From Echinarachnius parma (lineage: Eukaryota; Echinodermata; Echinoidea; Clypeasteroida; Echinarachniidae): a DNA stretch of 64,000 nucleotides. The position numbers and the translations under genes were made by a program. This document shows, in pieces, positions 30,101 to 45,100 of this stretch. The stretch lies in the NCBI GenBank assembly GCA_037951105.1, contig JBAMJV010004345.1, forward strand, positions 201,001 to 265,000, given 5' to 3'. The notes below the pieces were generated by a model that did not search any database, had not been told where the DNA came from, and was given only the letters and a program-made list of their open reading frames with translations. Positions within the stretch are counted from its first letter, which is position 1. Every line of letters begins with the position of its first letter.

Positions 30101-33100
30101 CTATCTCTTCTCAGAACAAGATTTAGTCATCAGTCAAACCCGCATGCTATGAATAGTAGGAATGGAGTGTGAAATTCAGATCATGTAATGAAAGATTTTA
30201 TTTGAATTTATTCATATTACTCTTGGTTCATGTATGAATAAAACCTGTACGTTTCTTCTTCATGTGCATTTATGATAATCAGTCTGATATAAGGCCATGA
30301 AAAATAAATGGTTGGATTGGCGTAACCCGCCCGCCCCTAAAAATACCGGCGCTAATTCACGCCGACCCTAGAGGTTTTTTCTGATTTAAAAAAAAAAAAT
30401 TTATAATAATAAAAATTTTAAAAATAAATAAAAAATTGCAATAGAATTTGCAATTGCGATGTGTTATGTGTGTGTTTTTGTGTATTTGTGCGAAGAAAAA
30501 AGAAAAGATGTAATCCATATATTACTGAACTGTCATTTGATAACTGAATCAATATAAATGATACAATTATGGGCTAGTAATTAAACTCTATCCCCCTGGG
30601 AATCGCTCCAGGATGCGCTCAATTGCTCCTACTTTGTAATAACAAGATGTAGTAATCCATGTTGATAATTAGTATTGTGTGCAACCATATTCCCATGGGA
30701 TTTCCCTGTGTTCTTTGCCTGCTAGTGGATCCATATTAAGACAAATAAATGTTCCATCTGTTGATTACAAAAACAGAATCATGTAACAACTGTGGGCATA
30801 GATGATGCAATAGGATACAACTCTTTTATCACTCCCTGGCTCTCTCATCTTCTCCTAATTACAAGGTTTAGTACTTTATGCTCTTTGGTATTATGTGCAT
30901 CCAAATTCCCATTTCAGAACTTAGCAATGTATACTCGAGAATATTATTCAAATTTTACTTGCCAGACCAGAAAATTTACTTGACCATGAAAACAATGCTA
31001 ACAAAAAAGACAAATTAATTCTGCTAGGTAGCTCAATCTACCGTACTTGGCAAATGTCTCTCTTGTTTCTAGAGAAATAGGAATAAAGTTTTTATCTCAT
31101 CAGTCATAGAGCAAAGCATGTTTTAGTGAGGCTAAAACGCTCGTTTTATTCAGATTCCAACGATCGAACTTTCTCACCCGAATAGTACTCGGCTGGAGAT
31201 ACATCATTTTAAAAATGCGATAACTTCAGTTTGCAATAACCAATTGTACAATGTGATATATGACATTGTAGAAAATGTGTCATTCTTTGCTTCCATATAA
31301 TTATATTTTTAATTCAACAACGACAAAAAGATGAAAATCAAGTGTAATAACTTGACAAAATTCGTTTTTGAAAGTTCTTTTTCATTCGGCTTGAAAACTT
31401 ACAAAATGTACTTGCGTCTCCTTCATACTTATACCATATGAAAGGTAATTTAATACACTTTACAAATATGTCAATTTTGAAGCCGTTTATTTCTTAATCG
31501 GGTCAGGAGCCAACAAAGACCAGCAAAGGACAAAATAAAATATCATATTGTTGGCTTTCAGCGGCAATCCAGCCCGTTGATTGGTTGAATCAGCATCACG
31601 CAGATTCTCCACGTCCCGCGAAGAAGAGAGAGGGGGAGAGAGAATTTCTCTTTCCCCGCACAGCGCGTTGTTCCGAGGGGAGCCTGGTATTGCATTATTT
31701 GAATGAGGCCAATCACTGGCCCGCTTCAAACACACCCCTTCGTACCATCCAATGGGAATGCTCGTTCGCATTTTAGTTCTTAATTTGTACCTGAGTGGTA
31801 TTTTCTTGGCTCCTGACCCGATTATCCAACGCAACAAAATAAAACCTACGTATCCTGAAAGAGTATAAAACATGCTTTACAATGATTATAAAATCAATGA
31901 GACGCAAGAAGCATAAACTGTTATTTTTCACCTCTGAACTTATTATTTTTGGGTGATATTTGACAACAAATTGCACTGGTAAAATTTGATTTAATACTTG
32001 ATTAATTATGATAGACATAAAATATGATTCTTCCTCTAACATTTGATACCACATTCATTCATTAAAGACTATGTTAAGGTTCCATAAACCTCAAAATAAT
32101 ACCCCTCTGCTTTGCTCATTGGTGCGTGCGGTTCGGAAATCTATGAATACGATATGAATAAATACAGTGGAATCGGGCTGAGTTGCATTCTGACTGTCAT
32201 AGTTGAACATAAATGGTACTTGCCTGATCGGGCACCAGATAGCATGACATTTTACTTGCCCGACAACAATTTTTACTTGCCCCGGGTAATAGGGCAAGTG
32301 CTAGTGTTTATTCCCTGTTTATTCAATTCAACTCAATAGTTCTCTGGTTCTTTCTCTTTTCACATATTTAAAAGGTTTAGTAATTGTTGATGCATCATTG
32401 CATGTATTTTACTCTCTTGAGATATAAGCAAGATTTATTTTTCATTGCTACATAAATGTTGTAATTTAAGACCAAGCGTTTGTCCATGGAAATGGTATAA
32501 ATAGCTGTACATTTTTGTTGTTTGCCTGTGTAAATAGGCATGAATAATTTATGTTTTTTAGGGGACAGTACTTTTAATTTCAATTTCAATAAGGCTTTCC
32601 ATTAACAATGTGACCTAAAAATAGTACAAGGATACTTAATTTTGCATTACTCTACTAGGGAAGGTAAAATGGTGCAGACTTTAATTTTGAACAAATTCAA
32701 TACCACCCTTGTCCTTTCAAACTAGGATTTGAATAATACATAATTTGTCAAATCAGGCAAAATGGTCTTTCCCCAACTCCATATTACTAAGAGTGAAAGA
32801 ATATAATTTTGCACTAGGGATTTACAGCTCAGGTGAAATTGTAATTATATTTTGAATATTTACCTCAATACTTGCCTTCGCACTTCGCAGTTGTTTCATC
32901 GCATTGCATAGTGGGATGTTTGCTTAGTACACTGGAATCGCAGAACTCATAGCAGATGCTTTTTTTTGTGTATAATCTCAATGGACCCGTCACTTCCTGA
33001 CATGACACAAAATTAATATCATTAAAAAAATAACTAAAGCAGGTAGAGTAAACAAATAGGCCTCTAAAAATAGAGAAATATATGCTCTTTCTCCTTGTAT

Positions 33101-36100
33101 ACTTCATATAACTTTGTATCTTCTTGTGCTGAAGTGTACGACTACCAACCCACAAATATGTGGGACACCGTCCTTGATGAGTTTTAAGTGTGAAAGAATA
33201 CATAATTTTGCAAAACAATACATTATACAGTTGTCAAGCAGGTGGTATTTTTTTATTTACAAAAAAATTCATACCGTCCTTCCCCGTTCTATCTAACTTA
33301 GAATGAAATAATACATTATTTGGCATTAGGGAAAAAGAGCTCAGGTGAAATGGTCATTTTATTTTGATCCCTACCATCTATTCAATTAAAAGAAACTAGG
33401 GGAAATGTTATATTTTTACCTAATTGGATCTAATAAAGAGTGATCCAATGACTTGCAGACTTGTGCATAACAAGAATTAAGAAAAATTGTACTTTAATTT
33501 TGAACAAATTCAAGAGTGCCCTTCTTCAATCTGATCATGGACCATGCCCGAGAATAAAAGGATGTATAATTTTAAATATATTGGTAGATAATACAGAGCT
33601 CAGTTTTAAGACCACTTGTAACAAGTTTCAGAGGCGTAGCTGTTAATGTGGAAGAGGTATGAGTCAACTGTTGTGCAGTTGAATATGCAAGCCTAGATTT
33701 GAGGGGCCTTTCAGTAGGGTGAATGCTTACCGTATGGTTGTAGCAAACTTGGTTGTATTGCTCACATATACTAGAAGTATATACTTCACAAAAAGAGTGA
33801 GGTGTTTTGCTTAGAATAATATCAACATATCAGTTCATATTGTTTTGCAAAGTATGACCAGTAAATTTTTCTAAACGTCATTTTGGCATTCTTTGTAAAG
33901 GTAAAGCCCATGATAATTTCTTTCTTGTAGCATTCCCATGGAATTTGGAATCCTTTTTGGCTGTCAACCAATATTTGATACAAGAAGTTTGCTTTTTATA
34001 GATTTAAAAATGAGAATTTAAAAAATAAAAATAAGAGTTGTCAAGTTTCAACTCTGGACCAGCCACTGCAAGTAAAAAAAAGGGAAAGAAAAACAAATTG
34101 AAAATGATGGAAGAATTCCAATAAATTTTCAATTTACCCAGAGGGTTTAGTGCATAGTGTGAATAGAGGCTTGACAAGCTTTCTCTCAGTTGCCCACATA
34201 TTGTACGAATCACAAAAAGTGTGTGCGTACTATATTCAATATACAATCAGTAGCTGCCGAACTACCAGCATATAAGAGAGCAGAGTTACTTATATTAAAT
34301 TACATCAGTGTTTTATTTTATAGGAAAATTACTGTTTATGATCTACATTGTATAAAAGTACTTGTGTATGTCAACTAATTACCCATAATTTGTTACAATC
34401 TTCCTTCGCTCCATCTGCTGTTTAATTTGTCTTTCTTTTGCATACCCATCACAAATATTACATAGGGAATGATAATGTGGTATTGATGGATGTACAATTT
34501 TGTTTAAGTGCAAGGTTGTCTAGAACATGATATAGGAGTTTTTTGTGAGAGAATAAAACTCATCCACTTTATATTAATGTATGTCTGTATAACTTGTATA
34601 GTAATATTAAAGAAAATAGATTTATATAGCACTTAAAGGGGAATGAAACGCTTGAATTGTTGCTTACTGTTACTGCATAATTCCTGCCACATCTAGACCT
34701 ATAGTTCTTCATGGGCATCACTAATAATGGAAATAATCAATGTTTTTAAAACCATTATCAACTGTTTTGACTGACCACTGGAGGCTGCCATGTTTTTCAA
34801 CTGTACCATATGGTAATGATAATTGTATAATGACATTTCTGTAGAGAGACAACTGTTAAATGTACCTTGTTTTGTAGTGTCGTAGCGCCGTGTGTAAGAT
34901 TTTTAGAGAAGTGCGCTATATATTTATATTATTATTATAAAAAGTCAACCAAGCACATTTGAGCGTGCACTAACAAAAGCGGGTTATGTAACCGCTGTTG
35001 TTGAATCTGCTGCTATGTCAGTAGTTACGTAACCCACTTTGTTAGTGCAAGGTCAGATGATGTTTCAACATGACAGCCTCCAGTGTTCAGGCAAAACATT
35101 ATAGTGGTTTAAAAAACATGGATTATATTACCTCTGTACCAAATATTAAATTATGACGTATCGCATTACTGTTGGGATTATCTTGGCTACTGGAGGCTGC
35201 CATGTTTTTAATTGTCAGCAACTTAGTAGCAAACATCCAACAAAACAATCTTCATGTATGACCGAAAGTCTTTTTTTATTTTCAAATCATTTTATGGCTA
35301 TTCTTCATCTGCCTGGTCAGTTTCCCAGTGTTCAATTTCTTAGCTCATGTGATGCTGTATAGCTCCAGTTTGATCTGCGTTGCTGCCCCAATTGAGTCTA
35401 CTGGATACTTTCTTTCAGCAGCTCAGTTGCAAACATCTCCATGTATTTTTATGTATGATTGGAATGCGACAACACGTCACTTGATATTATGATGGAGCAG
35501 AATCGTTATTAAGTCTGAGTGACAATGAATTCTGTTTCTAACCATGGGTACAGTAATATTGAAACGTTTATATTGGAACCTTCTCTGGCATGCCAATATT
35601 ATTAAAGTGAGGGATTGTTATGTAGTGCATGTGTCTGTATGTATACTGTTACACATTCTTCAGTTACATTACTAGTACGTGTATACACTTCACTTAGACA
35701 GTAGAGACAGTAGTGACATTCTAACAATTGAGAATCTAATTTGAGTGCTGCCAAGTGTTGGAGCCTTGTTGACAGAGAATATATTTTTCTTTCAATTATG
35801 GTAAAATCTTATTGTTGCTTGGTTTTAATAGATAAACATACAACAAAGAGCCACAAAATTGTGTGACTTCGAACCTTATCCTTAACCATAGAGAATCATC
35901 CGTGCATACTGTAGTCACAATCCCTCTTTTGTGAAATTAATTGCTCAAAATGCTCATTTTCACACTGTTAAAAGAAAGGTTTCATCATGACACCATCGGA
36001 ACACAATATTTGCCCAATGTTGTGTGGTTCTAAGAGGAAGAGAATTATAATAAAGCTGTTCTGTTTTTGTGATTGTGTGAGGGTAGACCCCATCCCCCCC

Positions 36101-39100
36101 CCCCCCCCCCCCTCACACACACACACACACAAACATACACATTTGTTTTTTATGTAAAACAAATTTGTTTTATTGTACATATTTTTGTTCATGTTGAAGA
36201 TTTTACCATTTTTTGTTCTTGTTTTTGTTTTTGTTACTGGTTTTATCCTAAATGGGTTAAGCCTAATTACTGGTATTCTACTATTAAACAGAGTTAAACT
36301 AAGTCTGTTTAAATGAGACTGATGCTGGGTCTAACTTAAACCTCCGCTAAACCGAGCGCAAGCCTAAATTGGTATTCTACTAAATTAAACCAGTAGTTCA
36401 GGTGCAAATTTAGACCAAAGGATAGTTGAGTTTTGGTATAGAGGGCGCTACATTAATTTTTTTTGTGAGGTAGTGAAAAACTGAGTGTCAAATTTGAAAG
36501 AGCATACAGTTTCAATGACAGAATAAACTTTATTTAATCAAAATCGGTTCAGAGACGGCTGAAATATCCGTAAATATAACAATTTGTAATTACTGTGGGA
36601 CCCCACAATAATTCAATAATTTTGAACCAGCCGTTGAAAAAATGCTTACAATTTTCAAAAATGTACAAAAGATGTTTTTAAATAGTTGTTGATGATCTCT
36701 ATTAAATCATTATTTTAACAAAATATCACATGCACAATTTTTATTAAAAATGGTTGAAACCAATGCGTTTTTTTAGAGCTCCCTCTTGTGTTTTAACGGC
36801 TCTTTTTAAATGATAACAGGCTTTATACTTAGTCGTTTGTAATTCTTTGTACCTTTCGAGTATGGTGGAGTTATAACTTAGTTTGTAATGTTATGGTGCA
36901 GGTTTTGGTTACTAAAATTCAGTTTGACCAAAACTGTACTCTCTATACCAAAACTCAACTCTCTATACCAAAACTCAACTACCCCTTTAACTCTACTGAG
37001 CCATTGACTTCAGTGTATAGCTGTCCTTGCTATCATACTTGAGTACAGCATCAATCAAAACAGCCGCAGGCAAAAATAAATTGGATTAAGCATATTTTCC
37101 TAATTGCGCACTTCATAGATGTTTTGTGCATAGTTAATCTGAGGCCAGGTTTTAACTAAACTTAGACTGAGTCTGAGTTTTAATTTAGTAGAATACTGGC
37201 CAATAAGTTTTAATGCTTCCGCAACGAAGTGGCCGGAGGCATTATGTTTTCATTTTTTTTTAAAGTGGACTAGTCTTGCTTGACGTAAAAATAAAACACT
37301 TATCATTGTGTTAACATTTGTATTCTCTTCTTATAGGCATGTCTGATGGATATTTTTAAATTAAATGCCACAATGAAAATTGATTGAAATTACAATACTG
37401 CATCCCCTCCTTCCTCCCCAAAGAGTTTGTTTTGAATTAACTGTGCCCTAGATATGAAATGGATTGCAAAACAATTTACCAGTATTGTGAATATAAACAG
37501 GGCAGTTGTTTTCTGCCGTAGAATAGTGTCAAGCTCCATCTGAGGGCTACCGCATTTCTATGCCAGCTCTGATGACTACTATAATTATAGGTTGAACCAC
37601 CTGCAGTAGTACAGTGTTATATTAATCTATGCAAACCTGATCTTTGTATTACTGTATGAGATTTAACATATCTTGCGGGGGACAGGTTAAATTCTATATA
37701 AAAGGATTGGTACATGGAAAGCGTGCACAAGAAAAGCTTGCTCCTGGAGATAATTTTAAGTTTTTAAAAAATTGTTCTATTTTTTTTTGGGGGGGGGGGG
37801 GGAACTAAGTTCATTTGAATGATATGAAAAGTGTACAACCAGAATACAATTTTGTGTATTGTTTGATACAATCTGTTTTTTCCATTAATTTGTATATTTC
37901 TCTCTTTCTGTGTTTTATTGCTTCATTATATAACATTGAATTATGGTAAAGTTTTGTTCATTCACTCGCCAGTGCTCCAAATTAGCACAGGCTTGCTAGC
38001 TCAAGGCCAATGAAAATTCCACTGAAAATTCCACTGGAGTGGGCAACAAAATGTAACCAAATTTGTGACATTTTCTTTGTTTGGGGCCACCAGATTCAGG
38101 TTTCGGGCCACTAGAATTGTACAAATCTCATATCTCCATCTGTCTAGAGGCAAGCTCCCTGAAGTGGTTGCTTTTCTGTATCCCTTCACTATGGACAGGT
38201 TTGGCTTTGTGTGGTCTGGTGGTCTCGTGTCTCTGGTCATGATCAACAAAATCAATGAAATTAAATATAATATTGTTTTTGTTTGTGTTTGTGTTTGTGT
38301 AGGATCTTCTTGGTGAAGGGGAAGAGGAGCATGAGCCAGGAAGGAAAGGCAGCAAGCTTCACAATGCAACCAGGGTGAGTGCCTAGGCACTAGGGTTCAC
38401 ACAGGGCCTGGAAAACCTGGAAAGTCATAGAATTCGTTATATGTTTTCCAGGCCTCGAAAGTTGGGGAAATTGTAAAATGATTTCTTTGGCCATGTAGCA
38501 TAGCATGTCATGGAATTTCAGTTTTATCTGCCTTTTTTCAGTACTGGAATATGAATTGGTTATTCATTGCAAAAATAATTGTTAGAAGTGAAACCTTGTT
38601 TACAGTTTACAGTAATGTAAAAGTCCTGGAATTCTTGCTCAGAACGTTATGGAAAGTCATGTAAATTGACTTAGTATGAATCCTACTGTATACTACATTC
38701 AGTAAATTGCAGTGCTGTAGTATTTTGGTTGTTTCAGCAAAAAAAAGATTAAACCTGTCACCAAAAAAAACCCAGGCTATCAGCTAACCTATATTCAGTG
38801 TTCTTTTACTTTTTTCCTCATAAACAAATGGCAATAGTGCTGGTGAATTTTACATTTATAATTTACTTAATTGGGAGAAATTTTCTTCATGTTTCTAGTG
38901 GACATCAAACCATTGAAATTCAAGATGACTGCTGTTATAAATTCTAGTTCTAGCTCGTGTATCTACAGGATTGAGAACATACTAAGAATATTTTATCTTT
39001 ATTATGAACAAAACTGTTAAATAAAATCTAAACAAAATCATAAACAGTTTTGACCCAATCTGGTCGGTTGCAAACTATTATCCATTTTACTACAGCACTT

Positions 39101-42100
39101 ATACATTGCTGGTACTATACTATTTGAAATTAGCACTGATGTGCTGGCCTGGGGTCACCAAAAAATGTAATAATGGCAAATTTTACTTCCCTGACTGAGC
39201 AATGTTCAACCAAATATAAAATTGTTCTAATTTGTTTTTGTTTTTTGCTTCGCTTCAGACAACTCAAGTAAGCTTTCAGACAATTAAATGTTTGAAAATT
39301 GTTGATTCTATCTGTGAGGCTGGGCAGTGTGGAATTTTAAAATCTTATTTTGAGCTTTTCAGGGAAATCATTTTGGATAAATTATAATTAAGCCAGACGG
39401 TTTTATAATGTCAATACTTGACTATGACATTTACAACCTTCTGGCTTTTAATCATATTTTCCCCATTATGATTCCATGGAAATGTCTTTATACGTCTAAG
39501 CAAAAGGGTACAAATCCATGTAGCAATTTTGCTGAACGTTTGTGTTTATTGAAATACAGGAAATACAAAATTACAAGCAATGGAGTGAGCCCACTCATAC
39601 CCAATACAGACATATAGCCATGTAGTAAGCCAGTGGGTCTTGTTAGGGGTTAGAACAAGGAGGGTTAAGCACGCTCTACCCCACAGTAAATAAAGGTTTT
39701 ATTATTCCCTCTCATGTAATATCTCATTCACCCATTCATCCATCCCACTTAAGTGTCGGCTACTTGGAGGTCTGTCCACATACAGCCTATCCTCAGTCAT
39801 CCAATTATTGATCCAGTCAGCCATCCATTATTCAATATTATTGTCTCCTCAAAATCCCATGTACTGTACATGATCCTATTTGTTATTAAATGTTAACTGC
39901 ACTGTATACTGATGCTTTGCATTTCAAGCATATATTTGCACAACATTGGCTGCACGCGTCAATAGACTGAATTTGCACTTTAAGTAGTTACCATTATTAT
40001 GTTTAAGTTTTAATTCAATTATTTTCAGGCAACTTGATCTCACAATTCAATATTGTTTTGTTTTAGATCAAAAACTAAAAACTAAAAATAATAACAATAA
40101 TTGGAACTCCTCCCATATCATGAAAGTGCTTAGGAATGTTGAGTGTATGCAAGTAATAACAAAAATAACAAAAATATCATAGGCTTCCATAATTCCAGGA
40201 CCAAAGAAAACCTTGATTTCATTCACAAAAATAACCCTCTATTTCCATTAAAACATTAACTATAGTAATCGACATCAAATAAATAACACAATTATATCCT
40301 ATCAAGGTATAATTTTTTCTAAGTTAGTAGTTATTAATCAGAGATAAAAACACTCATTGGAATTTTGTAAATTCCAGCCAACACCTTTTCCAACAAGATG
40401 GAGGCTTGTTCCTTCCTCAGCACCTGCAGAACATATTTGTCTGTGAATTCCGGACTCTTAAATGTCAAATGCCCAAGTAGAAATCATGTTACATTGTCCA
40501 GGCACCTACACAATGGATTTTGCTTGAAACCCGAGACGTTGTATTTCCACCGTATGTCCATGTAATGAAAGAGCTATTCTTTTAGGCGCAATCTCTCATC
40601 TTTATTTCACGGCTTTATTTGATATGCTCGTAGCAAATCTGTGCCACCGTTGAATATTCCAATAGCTGACCTGAATAAAAATCTATGAATACATATTTTC
40701 ATTCAATTTTCGATGTTTTTCTTTTTTGGGGTCTCATCTAGAAATTCATAGCAAGCTTGAAATGAAAAATGCAATCAGATAGACGAAAAAAAATGAGCAA
40801 AAAATATGATTGGAAAAAATTAAAGGAATAAAGGAGATAGATAACCTTCAATAACACGCCTACATGCACTCACCTACCCACACACACACAGATACTTGAA
40901 CCAGTTACATGAATTTTGTTCCCAAGTGTGCGAAGTAGAATATGGTTTGAAATCTAAGTAAGGGGTACAGTTACGTTCCCACCTTCATGTTTTTTATCAA
41001 AATAAATTAAAAAGGAAATATATTTAGTTTTGATGCCCGACGATGAACTGGCCAGAGGCATCATGTTTTGGGTTGTCCGTCCGTCCATCCATCCCGTTTT
41101 CGTTCTTGCGATATCTTGAGAACCGTTTTCATACTTGGGGTCATGAGGTCAAAGGTCACAGGGCTCATATGCCAAAATAGCTTGTAATCGCTATATCTTG
41201 AGAAACAGTGGATTGATCGGTTGTTTTCTTTCTTTTTGTTCAACCTGTAGATGTATGTGAGCAAATCTTTCCAGGATGTTGTTATTTGTGAAGTGTATTT
41301 AGTGATTTGCTGAATATTTTCATGCATTCAGCTACACATTACACATGAACAACCACTTGACATACTTTGATGCAAAGAGGCACTCAATTGGTTGGTTTAT
41401 CATGTCTTTCAAATATGTTCTCTTTTCCATAGTTATTAGACAAAATTAAAATGTATAAAATTAGTTGGTTTTAAAAGTTGATATGAAATGGTTTTAATTA
41501 CTTTATCCCCTATTGTGTACATTATTTTAAAAAATAGTGCAAATACAATGTTGGAAACTGTAATTAGGATGTAATCTGTGATGAACTAATGGTTGACATG
41601 AAGATCTAATGAAAATGAGAGAGACAGAGAGAGAGAAGAGGATAGGATGGGGACTGGGGAAGGAATAGACTATAATGCAGTGAGGCTATTTAACCCTTTG
41701 AATACTATGGTCAACTCAAGTCACAATGCTTTCATTTCATTTTTGTATTGAAACCATATAAAAGATTATCAATATTTACAATGTTAAAGCAATACAAATT
41801 AGGGCTGAGTCCAAACGGATGGATATCCGATATCCGACCATGAAGGTCGGATACCGGATACAAATTTTCGGATACGAGTATCCGAAAAAACAACAAAAAA
41901 AAACGATATTTTTTTATTTATTTATTTATTTATTTATTTATATTTTTTTTTAATCCCCATTTACATCAATTACAAATAAACAAAACAAATAATAAACCAA
42001 AGGTAAGAGGATTAATATACAAGTGGTATAGTGAGAGCCAAATTTAGAAGAATATATGTAGAGATATCGAAATCTTTCATCTTGACAGCAGTTTGTACAC

Positions 42101-45100
42101 TAACATCACACTGTCCTGCCGATTCTAATTGAAAAAACGGACAGAATATTTATATCGGATTAATATTCGGAGAATCAGATATATTCGATATCCGACCGTT
42201 TTTACACGACTCATATTCGGTTTTCCAAATATTTGATTTGACTCAGCACTAATACAAATATATAATTAGATTTCTGAGTTATTTCTAAATAAACACAATA
42301 TGAATTGTATTATAGGCACTTGAATTATACCAAGCTTCCATTCATTGAACAGAGATGAATTTGGGGTTAAGTTATTCACGTGAACTTGTCCAATAGAACT
42401 GGGTCGAGTGGAATATTGCAATTCAGTTTGGCACTCAGGAGGTTATCAAGGATGAAGAAGATGAAGAAATTGACAGGTAGAAGGAAAAGAGGAAGACCAA
42501 AGAAAAGGTTTATTGATGAGATGAGTCGGCATAGAAAAGGATGAAATAGGAGGAGTTTGATTCACTGTAGCAGAGCTGATTTCGCAGGAGACTCCCTGAA
42601 AATAGACCAAGATTACCTAATGCATCGGATTTAATCCCATCAGCCAATCTCTAAGATTATTGAAGTATTGTTGTCATTAGGTTGTATTTGATATATATCT
42701 CCCTGATCTCTGATGAAATTTCCATAAATCTACCCGATTGTTGAATTTCAATGTTGGTAGCTCTGCTGTAGCCATCTCTTACTGAGAAAAGACATTAGAG
42801 AAAGTAGAAGACATGTTACAGGGCAAGATTAATAGGATTGTATGCATTTCAAGCTTGAAGAGCTTGTGGGTTATAATATCTTTCATCAAGACTTTCAAGT
42901 TTCAAAGTTAATTTGCTACTCTCAACCATGCTACCTGCATGCAGTTGGATTCGAATATGGTTTCTTACCATGTGTGAATGGGCAGCTGCTTGAAATGCTC
43001 CATGGGGAGTGGAAAAGGGGCATTGTGTTGGATTGTCCATTGGTGAAAATGTAAATGTTTAATATTCATTATTCATCTCCAACAGCAAAGAAACTTCAAG
43101 CAGAAGTTCATCGCTCTGCTGCGCAAGTTCAAAGTTGCAAGTGACGAGAGCGACACAGAACCGTACCCGTTTGAGGACCAGGACCAAACTCCAATAGATG
43201 AGGACTTCCTGTATGAGGACCTAGACGGACTAATGAACTACAGCGATAGTGGGCCTGACATGGACCTAGATGAAATGAGCATTGGATCAACACCCAAACC
43301 AGTCCTCAGGTTGGTGGCAACAAATGCTCAAATAAAGATCTCAAATTTGTAACAATAATCAATAAATTTAAGAAAACCAATTCCATGATTGAACTAGAAG
43401 AGGACTAATGGTCTAATAATTGTGACTTTGACCTGAATTACAGTGGGCTCAGCATGGTCCTGGATGAGCATCGGATCCATAGCAATACTAGTCCTCGGAT
43501 CTGTAATCCATTCCATTAATGTCTTTTTAAAACCGGTTGTAGAAATATTCAATTGGATTCAACCTTCTGAACTACAATTGTAGTGGACTTGTTATAGATA
43601 TAGATTAGCATGTTGCAAATCTGAAATTTACCAATTGCCTATGAGAACCTGGTGGGCACTGTAGAAAACTACATGAGGATTACAAATCTAGTAGGGAACA
43701 GGTTAAGTAATGAACTTCAAGGACACCACACGTAAGCAATAGAAGGTATCATAAAAAGAGTGGAAAATCACTATTAGAAATACAAGTAGTCTTTGGGGCA
43801 AGTAATACCACAGAATATGATTAAAGTGAAAAAAGTCTAATTAAAAACAAACAAGAATGAAAAGAAGAAACAAAATGGGAGATTAATAATTATTTTGAAA
43901 AAAGGACAACAACAAAATTTATATGAATATAAATATTGCTTTTCAGACCGTTCTTCTCACAAGGCATACCTACGTCCAGCTCTATGGCAGAAGACATGGA
44001 GCATGTCGGTCAATTCGAGACCTCACCGGACAACAGTCAGGACACGGTCAAGCACTTACAGGTAATCATAATACTGTCAAATCTATTCGTGGGAGCACCT
44101 GTATAAAACAGACCACCTGTATACAAATGCCACCTGTATGAAAGGGTCTTCTCTTCTGAGCCTTACCCACAGTATGGCAAAAATAATGGGTGCTCTATGC
44201 AATTGCATTGAGCATCAGTTCTTTTTGTCATAACATGGGCACCTCTCGGTAGAGGAGGCCTATAAAATACCACCTGTATAGAATGGCCATCTGTATACAA
44301 AAAGACCTGTATACAGTGGCCACCTGTATAAAAGACCACATGTATGAAAGGACTGCTGTATATTAGAACACCTGTATACAATGGCCTTTATATAGGACAG
44401 GGTGTATATTATAAATCAAAATGATATATATATATATTTTTTTAATACCACTATACTTTTCATTGGACAAAGGGAAACGAGTGCAAGTTTTTTTTTTGTG
44501 CAAAATACTAGATTCAATTAAACTGCAAAAACAAAATTTCAGGCTCTGACACTAAAATTCAGAAGTTGGAATTTGTGTAGTATTAGTAAATGGATGAACA
44601 AATATCTAGATAGCTTGATATATAGCATTGATTATCTCTGGCCAGTTTAGACTGATGACAACTGCTCAGAGCAGTTTTGATGATTCTTCTAATGTTGAAA
44701 CTAGTTTTCATTTTATAGCACCTGCAATAGATATTAATGAAAGATACAATTCGATTCATCCTACAAATAGGATGGAACATCCTTTCTTAAGTTCACATGA
44801 CTGCTTTCAGTTCATCAAGGAACTCCGGCTAGCCGAGGCTAACAATGACAACTGTTCAAAGCAGTTCCGATGATTTTAATGTCTGGAGTAATTTTCATTT
44901 AGAACCTGCAATTTATATTAATGAAGATAAAATTTGCATTCATCCTATGAATAGGATGCTGATTCTTTCCTCCACTCACAGGACTACATCCAGAGCATCG
45001 AGGAGCTGCGCTTACCGGAGGCAGACGATGACAACTGCTCCAGTAGCGGCGGGGGCAGCGGCATCGGCACCGAGGCAGCGAGGGGGGACCACCGGCGACA

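Noticed and set aside
31487..31873. 128-codon minus-strand frame
   Set aside because: It spans an inverted-terminal element; there is no recognised domain and composition explains its length.
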